This document shows positions 1 to 4,506 of a DNA stretch of 7,469 nt, one piece after another. A model generated the notes under the pieces. That model did no database searches, was not told the origin of the DNA, and saw only the letters and a program-made list of their open reading frames with translations. Every line of letters starts with the position of its first letter. The stretch's first letter is position 1. This stretch comes from Rhodoferax sp. (GTDB lineage: Bacteria > Pseudomonadota > Gammaproteobacteria > Burkholderiales > Burkholderiaceae_C). The stretch spans positions 1-7,469 of the forward strand of contig JAIPDA010000112.1 in assembly GCA_021737905.1 (NCBI GenBank), in the 5' to 3' direction. The position numbers were made by a program, and so were the translations under genes.

Positions 1-80
1 ATCTCATCGAGAAACACACGCTTGCGCGTGCGCTTTGTCACAAGCTCGAATCCGCTGCTGGCAAGGCTGATTTGTTTCAT
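1..80 (-). CDS. IS5-family transposase, N-terminal fragment (cut by window edge)
   Basis: The reverse strand from the ATG at 78-80 encodes 26 full codons beginning MKQISLASSGFELVTKRTRK and ending RVFLDE before the window edge. This opening (MKQ, a short polar stretch, then a TRK basic patch and FLxEM-like run) is how I remember many IS5-family transposases of Burkholderiales starting; there it is followed by the VVPW segment and a DDE catalytic domain. None of the catalytic residues are in view, so whether the enzyme is intact cannot be judged. The Shine-Dalgarno is weak (GAAG just before ATG). Such genes move their own element by cut-and-paste or copying and have no link to the neighbouring tsaD beyond position. 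Confidence 0.72.
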   Translation of the reverse strand, partial: MKQISLASSGFELVTKRTRKRVFLDE

Positions 81-134
81 CTTCGTTCAACGCCTTTCAG
101 GCCGGTATCGTTGTCAGGGTTTTGCAGAGGTTCC
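1..134 (-). mobile_element. IS5-family insertion sequence, transposase-start end (partial)
   Basis: This is the end of an insertion sequence whose body lies left of the window. It holds the 5' end of a leftward transposase gene (ATG at 80) preceded by a 54-bp non-coding end. On the minus strand the element would begin at 134 with GGAACCTCTGCAAAACC, a plausible terminal inverted repeat. The next four bases outward, CTAA (135-138), fit the YTAR target typical of IS5 elements. The other end is not visible, so neither the matching inverted repeat nor the duplicated target can be confirmed. Family assignment rests on the transposase N-terminus and the flank, and the exact boundary is an inference. 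Confidence 0.7.
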
Positions 135-138
135 CTAA
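118..138 (-). repeat. Putative IS terminal inverted repeat (118-134) plus CTAA target flank (135-138)
   Basis: On the minus strand the 17 bases GGAACCTCTGCAAAACC form the likely tip of the IS. They are followed outward by TTAG (CTAA on the + strand), which matches YTAR. Only one end is present, so the inverted repeat is inferred from position and target match and cannot be checked against its partner. Confidence 0.5.
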
Positions 139-216
139 GCAAAAAAACGCTGGCCATGCGGCCCCCGCGGTAAAGGGCCGGAATTGATCCTGCACGTAGT
201 TGCCCCGACGCTGGCC

Positions 217-222
217 TAAACT
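217..222 (+). promoter_or_regulatory. Weak candidate -10 element for tsaD
   Basis: TAAACT matches the TATAAT consensus at four of six positions and sits 11 bp before the tsaD ATG. If used, transcription would start around 229, giving a transcript with almost no leader. This would agree with the lack of any Shine-Dalgarno before the ATG. No convincing -35 box lies 16-18 bp upstream (sequence near 193-199 is ACGTAG-like). This is a tentative call. Confidence 0.25.
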
Positions 223-233
223 CGTTCCCCTGT

Positions 234-1364
234 ATGACCCCTGCCGCCCCCTCTTCCCCCCCAACTCCTTCCCCTGGCAGCGCCCCCGCCAGGCTGGTGC
301 TGGGCGTGGAATCTTCTTGCGATGAAACCGGCGTGGCGCTGGTAGATGCCTCGGGCACAGGCGTGCCGGTGCTGCTTTCGCACGCCTTGTACAGCCAGAT
401 CGAGATGCACCAGGCCTATGGCGGTGTGGTGCCGGAGCTCGCCAGCCGTGACCATATTCGCCGCGTGTTGCCGCTGATTGCCGAGGTGATGGGCCAGGCC
501 GGCCGCAGCTTGCCGGAGGTGGACGTGGTGGCCTATACGCGTGGTCCGGGGCTGGCCGGTGCGCTGCTGGTGGGGGCTGGCGTGGCCTGCGCGCTGGCGG
601 CCAGTCTGGGCAAGCCGGTGATGGGTGTGCATCACCTGGAAGGCCATTTGCTCTCGCCTTTTTTAAGTGCCGATCCGCCGGAGTTTCCTTTTGTGGCTTT
701 GCTGGTGTCGGGTGGCCACACGCAGCTGATGCGGGTGGACCGGGTGGGCAGCTATGAGTTGTTGGGCGAAAGCATTGACGACGCGGCGGGTGAAGCCTTT
801 GACAAGTCGGCCAAGTTGATGGGTCTGCCTTACCCCGGCGGGCCGCACCTGGCCAAGCTGGCAGAGCAGGGCGATGCCACGGCCTTCAAACTGCCGCGGC
901 CTTTGCTTCACAGCGGCGACCTTGATTTTTCATTTGCCGGACTGAAAACCGCGGTGTTGACGCAGGCTAAAAAGCTGGGTGAAGAGCTTGAGACTCGCAA
1001 GGCCGACCTGGCCGCCTCAACGCAGGCGGCCATTGTCGAAGTGCTGGTGAAAAAATCCATGAGCGCCATGACGCAGACCGGCCTCAAGCGTTTGGTGGTG
1101 GCTGGTGGCGTGGGTGCCAACGCCGCCTTGCGCAGTCAGCTCAATGCTGTTTGCAAGCAGCGCGGTATTCGTGTGCACTACCCCGAGCTGCATTTGTGCA
1201 CCGACAACGGCGCCATGATCGCGCTGGCCGCCGGTATGCGTTTGCAGGCCGGGCTGCAAGATTTGCAGACGGCCTACACTTTTGACGTCAAGCCGCGCTG
1301 GCCGCTGGCCGACATCACCCGCGGCGCTGTGGCGCTTTGCAACCCCAATCCCTTTACTGCCTGA
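234..1364 (+). CDS. tsaD: tRNA N6-adenosine threonylcarbamoyltransferase TsaD
   Basis: TsaD (formerly Gcp/YgjD) transfers the threonylcarbamoyl group from TC-AMP to A37 of ANN-decoding tRNAs in the cytoplasm, working with TsaB and TsaE, to make t6A. The 376-residue product carries the family landmarks in order: VESSCDET (25-32), the metal-binding HLEGH (H134, H138), VSGGHTQL (158-165), the nucleotide-pocket run IDDAAGEAFDKSAK (181-194), PYPGGP (199-204), FSFAGLKTAV (232-241), VAGGVGANAALR (289-300) and the third metal ligand in CTDNGAM (D324). It is about 30 residues longer than typical TsaD, mainly through a Pro/Ser/Ala-rich N-terminal extension (residues 1-19) and a short C-terminal tail. 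ATG 234 is the only ATG between an in-frame stop at 171 and the conserved core; no Shine-Dalgarno precedes it. A GTG at 297 is too close to the core to be a likely start. Its stop overlaps the next gene by one base. Confidence 0.97.
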   Translation: MTPAAPSSPPTPSPGSAPARLVLGVESSCDETGVALVDASGTGVPVLLSHALYSQIEMHQAYGGVVPELASRDHIRRVLPLIAEVMGQAGRSLPEVDVVAYTRGPGLAGALLVGAGVACALAASLGKPVMGVHHLEGHLLSPFLSADPPEFPFVALLVSGGHTQLMRVDRVGSYELLGESIDDAAGEAFDKSAKLMGLPYPGGPHLAKLAEQGDATAFKLPRPLLHSGDLDFSFAGLKTAVLTQAKKLGEELETRKADLAASTQAAIVEVLVKKSMSAMTQTGLKRLVVAGGVGANAALRSQLNAVCKQRGIRVHYPELHLCTDNGAMIALAAGMRLQAGLQDLQTAYTFDVKPRWPLADITRGAVALCNPNPFTA

Positions 1365-2650
1365 TGCACATTATTTCGAAACATGGCCTGAAATTTCTGG
1401 CCCTTGGCCTGATGGCCTTTGCGGCCGGCTTGCCTGGCATGGCTGCGGCTCAGAGCGCCGCGCCAGCTGTGCGTATCGCCTTGATTGAAAGCCTTTCCGG
1501 TCCTTTCGGCAACACGGGTGAAGCGGTCTTTCGCAATCTGGTGTGGGCCACTGAGCGCGTTAATGCGCGTGGCGGCGTCAAGCTGCAGTCTGGTGCGCAA
1601 GCGCTGCGCATCGAGCGTTACGACAACAAGGGCCAGAACGAAGAGGCGCTGGCAGCACTGCGCTCAGCCATCGACGACGGCATCCGGGTCATCGCCCAAG
1701 GCAATTCATCGGCCACCGCAGCGGTGCTGATTGACGCCATCAACAAGCACAACGAGCGCGAGCCGGCCAAGCGGGTGTTGTTTCTCAATTACTCGGCGGT
1801 GGAGCCGGCCCTGACCAACGAAAAGTGCAGCTTCTGGCACTTTCGTTTTGACGCGCATGCCGACATGCGCATGGCCGCGCTGATGGATGTGCTCAAGGAC
1901 GACAAGGCGCTCAAAAGCATTTACCTGATCGGGCAGGATTACAGTTTCGGTCAGTCGGTGCTGCGTGAAGCCAAAAAGCAAATCAGCCTGCAGCGCCCTG
2001 ACGTGCAGATCGTTGGCGACGAACTGCACCCGATGGCGCGTGTGAAGGATTTTTTGCCCTACGCCGCCAAGATCAAACAAAGCGGCGCGCAAGCCGTGCT
2101 GACAGGCAACTTCGGCAACGACCTCACGCTGCTGGTCAAAGCCGCCAAGGAGGTGGGTTTTGAAGGCAAGTTCTACACCTTTTACGGCAACGCGCTGGGT
2201 GTGCCCGGTGTGCTGGCCGAGGCCGGTGTTGGGAAGGTGATTGCGGTGGCCGACTGGTTTCCGAACACGCCGGGCGCTGATTCGGAGCGCTTTTACCAGG
2301 CTTTCAGGCAGCGTTATCCCAAGCCGCAAGACGACTATGTGCACATGCGCATGCAGCTCATGGTGGAGGCGCTGACCCAGAGCATCGAAAAAGCCGGCAG
2401 CACGGAAGCTGCCGCCGTGGCCCGGCAACTGGAAAAAGCCAGCGTCAATGTGTCTGGTCTCGCCGGCGCCATGCGCGCGGCCGACCACCAGTTTCAGCAG
2501 CCGCTGCGGGTGGCGGTGATGGACCGGCAGGGCGCGCCCGGTGTGAAGTTCGATGTTGAGGGTTCGGGCTTTGGTTTCAGGGTCATCAAAACCATTTCGC
2601 AAACCGGCGCCGAGCAGCCGCACAACTGCCAGATGAACCGGCCTTCGTGA
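1364..2650 (+). CDS. Branched-chain amino acid-type ABC transporter periplasmic substrate-binding protein
   Basis: The 428-residue product is a type I periplasmic binding protein of the LivJ/LivK family (Peripla_BP_6). A Sec signal peptide is clear: basic n-region (K6, K10), hydrophobic FLALGLMAFAAG, and a probable cleavage near MAAAQ|SA (about residue 30). The mature protein opens with VRIALIESLSGPFG (first beta strand and ligand loop) and has GNSSATAA (113-120), corresponding to the Ser/Thr segment that holds the amino acid's alpha groups in relatives. IGQDYSFGQ (169-177) marks the start of the second lobe. Two cysteines, C155 and C422 in a C-terminal NCQMNRP motif, could form a disulfide. 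The start ATG 1364 overlaps the tsaD stop (TGATG) and has no Shine-Dalgarno, so coupled translation is likely. A TTG at 1337 would add nine residues that spoil the signal peptide. No permease or ATPase gene lies nearby, so it is an orphan here and its ligand is unknown. Confidence 0.9.
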   Translation: MHIISKHGLKFLALGLMAFAAGLPGMAAAQSAAPAVRIALIESLSGPFGNTGEAVFRNLVWATERVNARGGVKLQSGAQALRIERYDNKGQNEEALAALRSAIDDGIRVIAQGNSSATAAVLIDAINKHNEREPAKRVLFLNYSAVEPALTNEKCSFWHFRFDAHADMRMAALMDVLKDDKALKSIYLIGQDYSFGQSVLREAKKQISLQRPDVQIVGDELHPMARVKDFLPYAAKIKQSGAQAVLTGNFGNDLTLLVKAAKEVGFEGKFYTFYGNALGVPGVLAEAGVGKVIAVADWFPNTPGADSERFYQAFRQRYPKPQDDYVHMRMQLMVEALTQSIEKAGSTEAAAVARQLEKASVNVSGLAGAMRAADHQFQQPLRVAVMDRQGAPGVKFDVEGSGFGFRVIKTISQTGAEQPHNCQMNRPS

Positions 2651-2675
2651 GCTTGAACTGAATTTTTTCTTTTAC

Positions 2676-2680
2676 AAAGG
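2676..2680 (+). promoter_or_regulatory. Shine-Dalgarno AAAGG for the aminotransferase gene
   Basis: AAAGG lies 9 bases before the ATG at 2690 and supports that start over the internal ATG at 2723. The 39-bp gap after the binding-protein gene is T-rich (2663-2673) but shows no stem-loop, so there is no visible terminator and co-transcription is possible. Confidence 0.6.
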
Positions 2681-2689
2681 CCTTCTGCC

Positions 2690-3898
2690 ATGCGCCAAGC
2701 CGTTCTGAACCTCGAAGAATCCATGATCCGCCAGGTGGCCAATGCCGGCATGGGGCGGGATGACGTACTCAAGTTCTGGTTTGGCGAAAGCGATGAAGTG
2801 ACGCCGGCATTCATACGGCAGGCGGCAGCTGATTCATTGACCAGCGGCGAAACCTTTTATGCGCACAACCTGGGCCTGCCCGAGCTGCGCGAGGAAATTT
2901 CCCGTTACTGCAGCGCCCTGCGCACGGCAGGTGCCGCGCCCGTGGGCGTGAACCGCGTAGCAGTGACGGCCGGCGGGGTGAACGCGCTGATGCTGGCCGT
3001 GCAGGCGCTGGTCAATGCCGGCGACCGGGTGGTGGTGGTGACGCCGGTCTGGCCCAACCTGACGGCGCAGCCGGCCGTCATGGGCGCCGAGGTGCATTGC
3101 GTCAGCTTGCGGCCGGTGGACGGGCAGTGGCAGCTGGACATGGCCGAACTGCTGGCGGCCATCACGCCGGCCACACGGCTCTTGGTGCTCAACGCCCCCA
3201 ACAACCCGACCGGCTGGACGCTCAGCCGCGCCGAGCAGCAAACCCTGTTGGCGCATTGCCGCCGCACCGGCACCTGGATCCTGGCCGACGAGGTGTATGA
3301 GCGGCTGTATTTCGAACCCACGCCCAACGGTTGCGCGCCGAGTTTTCTGGACATTGCAGATACACAGGACAGGCTGGTGGTGGTACACAGCTTTTCCAAG
3401 AGCTTTTTGATGACCGGCTGGCGCCTGGGCTGGCTGGTGATGCCGCCCGACATGACGCCGCACATGGGCAAGCTGATCGAGTTCAACACCTCCTGCTCGC
3501 CGGTGTTTGTGCAGCGCGCCGGCGTGGTGGCCTTGCAGCGCACCGACGAGGTCACGCCCCGTGTGGTGGCGCATCTCAAGGCCTGCCGCGACACCCTGGT
3601 GCCGCTGTTGCAGGCGCTGCCGGGCGTGCAGCTGGCGCCGGCGGCTGGCGGTATGTACGCGTTTTTCAGGCTGACCGGACGGCCTGAGTTTCAGGACTCC
3701 CTGGCCACCGCCAAGCGCCTGGTGGGCGAGGCAGGGCTGGGCCTGGCCCCGGGTGCGGCATTTACCAACAGCACTGAGCCTGCAGAGCAGGGTTGGCTGC
3801 GCTGGTGTTTTGCCAGCCAGCAGCCTGAGCGCCTGCGCCAGGGGGTGCAAAGGCTGGCCGTCTGGCTGGCCCAAAACAAGCCGCCCGCTGGGCTATAA
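2690..3898 (+). CDS. Class I/II pyridoxal-phosphate-dependent aminotransferase
   Basis: The 402-residue product is a fold-type I aminotransferase, the AspC-like group that moves amino groups between an amino acid and a 2-oxo acid in the cytosol. Visible landmarks in order are: GETFYAHNLGLPELREEI (53-70, substrate-entry segment), TAGGVNAL (93-100, phosphate-binding turn), NAPNNPTG (168-175, with the PLP-contacting Asn172), DEVYE (200-204, D200 pairing with the pyridine nitrogen and Y203 with O3'), SFSKSF (234-239, K237 the Schiff-base lysine), GWRLGW (243-248, phosphate-binding R245), PGAAF (354-358) and R371 in LRWCFA, the usual carboxylate-binding arginine. All catalytic residues are present, so it should be active. 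The substrate cannot be read from sequence; aspartate, aromatic or alanine-type donors are all possible. Its TAA stop lies inside the putative rpsO -10 box. Confidence 0.92.
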   Translation: MRQAVLNLEESMIRQVANAGMGRDDVLKFWFGESDEVTPAFIRQAAADSLTSGETFYAHNLGLPELREEISRYCSALRTAGAAPVGVNRVAVTAGGVNALMLAVQALVNAGDRVVVVTPVWPNLTAQPAVMGAEVHCVSLRPVDGQWQLDMAELLAAITPATRLLVLNAPNNPTGWTLSRAEQQTLLAHCRRTGTWILADEVYERLYFEPTPNGCAPSFLDIADTQDRLVVVHSFSKSFLMTGWRLGWLVMPPDMTPHMGKLIEFNTSCSPVFVQRAGVVALQRTDEVTPRVVAHLKACRDTLVPLLQALPGVQLAPAAGGMYAFFRLTGRPEFQDSLATAKRLVGEAGLGLAPGAAFTNSTEPAEQGWLRWCFASQQPERLRQGVQRLAVWLAQNKPPAGL

Positions 3899-3899
3899 T
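3894..3899 (+). promoter_or_regulatory. Putative rpsO promoter, consensus -10 TATAAT
   Basis: A perfect TATAAT straddles the end of the aminotransferase gene and contains its TAA stop (3896-3898). Transcription would begin near 3906, leaving a leader of about 106 nt before rpsO. The -35 region at 17-bp spacing (3871-3876, CCAAAA) does not match TTGACA, and the extended -10 TG is displaced by two bases. Strength therefore rests mainly on the -10 box. Placement before a ribosomal protein gene and in otherwise GC-rich sequence makes a chance match unlikely but not excluded. Confidence 0.7.
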
Positions 3900-3905
3900 C
3901 TCAGG

Positions 3906-4011
3906 CTTTGCTGAATCGGCCCTGTGCCGGAGCGGCAATCAACACGGCGGTCAGCGGTCAAGTCCCACTTCGGGAACACTGCTCCGTTCGCAAGTTCCTA
4001 AAGGAAAAACC
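3906..4011 (+). promoter_or_regulatory. Structured 5' leader of rpsO, candidate S15 autoregulatory site
   Basis: The predicted leader can form an 8-bp stem, CGGAGCGG (3928-3935) with CTGCTCCG (3979-3986). This stem encloses a small hairpin, TCCC (3963-3966) with GGGA (3972-3975). A further TTCC-TAAA-GGAA hairpin (3995-4006) covers the Shine-Dalgarno AAGGA (4001-4005, six bases before ATG 4012). The big stem closes with a G-U pair next to a G-C pair (3934/3980, 3935/3979), the kind of motif S15 reads in 16S rRNA. Other folds exist, for instance CGGC/GCCG at 3917-3929 and GAAC/GTTC at 3974-3989. S15 represses its own mRNA in E. coli and other bacteria, using leaders that differ between lineages. 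The pairing was found by eye and the function is inferred. Confidence 0.45.
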
Positions 4012-4278
4012 ATGATTGCAAAATCGATCAAGGCCGACATCGTTCAGGCCAACGCACGCCAGGCTGGCGACACCGGCAGCCCGGAAGTTCAAGTGGCCCT
4101 GCTGACCGGCCGCATCAATGAATTGATGCCTCACTTCAAGACCCACGCCAAAGACCACCACGGCCGTCGTGGTCTGCTGCGCATGGTCAGCCGTCGCCGC
4201 AAACTGCTGGACTACCTGAAGTCCAAGGATGCGCCCCGTTATGTTGCGCTGATCGCCAAACTTGGCCTGCGCAAGTAA
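4012..4278 (+). CDS. rpsO: 30S ribosomal protein S15
   Basis: S15 is a primary binder of the central domain of 16S rRNA at the helix 20-21-22 junction and contributes to a bridge with the 50S subunit. The 88-residue product covers the whole family (usually 88-89 residues). It has the helix-1 segment, then GDTGSPEVQVALLTGRI (19-35) with the conserved TGSPEVQ motif, HAKDHHGRRGLL (45-56) with the rRNA-contacting HH/GRRGL residues, the basic SRRRKLLDYLK run (60-70) and the conserved C-terminus ending IAKLGLRK. The start has a good Shine-Dalgarno (AAGGA, spacing six). It is preceded by a TATAAT box and structured leader and followed by a strong terminator, so it can be made as a monocistronic message. 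Neighbouring pnp is the classic arrangement. Confidence 0.98.
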   Translation: MIAKSIKADIVQANARQAGDTGSPEVQVALLTGRINELMPHFKTHAKDHHGRRGLLRMVSRRRKLLDYLKSKDAPRYVALIAKLGLRK

Positions 4279-4298
4279 GCACTGACAACTTTCAAGAG

Positions 4299-4332
4299 CG
4301 CCTGAGTTAGTTCACTAGCTCAGGCGTTTTTT
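4299..4332 (+). terminator. Rho-independent terminator after rpsO
   Basis: A 12-bp stem, CGCCTGAGTTAG (4299-4310) with CTAGCTCAGGCG (4315-4326), has a TTCA loop and a single G-T wobble. It is followed directly by six T residues (4327-4332). It begins 20 bases after the rpsO stop. It should end most rpsO transcripts, so pnp would be fed by read-through or by its own promoter downstream. Confidence 0.95.
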
Positions 4333-4363
4333 ACTTCGGAGCAAGGCAAAAAGAGCACGCGCT

Positions 4364-4436
4364 GTGTCATTCCACAAGGTAAGTCTCCTCACAACTCCGG
4401 TTCCAGGTGGTTTTGAGGCATTTTGTGGAATGGCAT
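4364..4436 (+). promoter_or_regulatory. Long hairpin in the pnp leader, candidate RNase III processing/autoregulation site
   Basis: The outer stem pairs 4364-4380 with 4420-4436: 17 consecutive pairs, four of them G-U. Its core is a perfect 10-bp inverted repeat, CATTCCACAA (4368-4377) and TTGTGGAATG (4423-4432). Inside, after a small asymmetric loop, CCTCA (4387-4391) pairs with TGAGG (4414-4418) and a few more pairs extend towards a loop near 4399-4405. There is no U-tract, so it is not a terminator. In E. coli the pnp leader carries a long hairpin that RNase III cuts and PNPase then uses to shut down its own message. The same role is inferred here from position and shape. No clear promoter is visible between the rpsO terminator and this hairpin. 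Confidence 0.6.
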
Positions 4437-4455
4437 CGTGTTCAGCCGGCCCGCT

Positions 4456-4487
4456 CCGGGCATTGGGTAGCAGCCTTATGCGCCCGG
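4456..4487 (+). promoter_or_regulatory. Second small hairpin just upstream of the pnp ribosome-binding site
   Basis: CCGGGC (4456-4461) pairs with GCCCGG (4482-4487) across a loop of about 20 nt. The loop could pair further if two bases bulge: CAT at 4461-4463 with ATG at 4478-4480. The stem ends eight bases before the Shine-Dalgarno GGAG (4495-4498), so it could affect ribosome access. It is GC-rich and may be chance. Confidence 0.3.
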
Positions 4488-4506
4488 ATTCAATGGAGCA
4501 AACGCA

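Noticed and set aside
216..647. Minus-strand open frames within tsaD as possible genes (also 663-911 and 908-1120)
   Set aside because: They lie fully inside tsaD, lack ribosome sites and known motifs, and the + strand is unambiguous.
1337..1363. TTG start for the binding protein, nine codons upstream of ATG 1364
   Set aside because: It would add residues including a cysteine before the signal peptide and overlap tsaD by 28 bases, whereas ATG 1364 gives a normal signal peptide and the usual TGATG overlap.
1706..2623. A 305-codon minus-strand open frame opposite the binding-protein gene
   Set aside because: No motif or ribosome-binding site, and composition typical of an antisense shadow. 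The + strand gene has a signal peptide and family motifs.
2653..2681. TTGAAC (2653-2658) as a -35 box for the aminotransferase
   Set aside because: No TATAAT-like hexamer falls at 16-18 bp spacing; TTTACA lies only 12 bp away.
2834..3874. A 346-codon minus-strand open frame opposite the aminotransferase
   Set aside because: His/Gln/Arg-rich composition without known motifs, typical of an antisense shadow of codon bias; the + strand product has the complete PLP-site signature.
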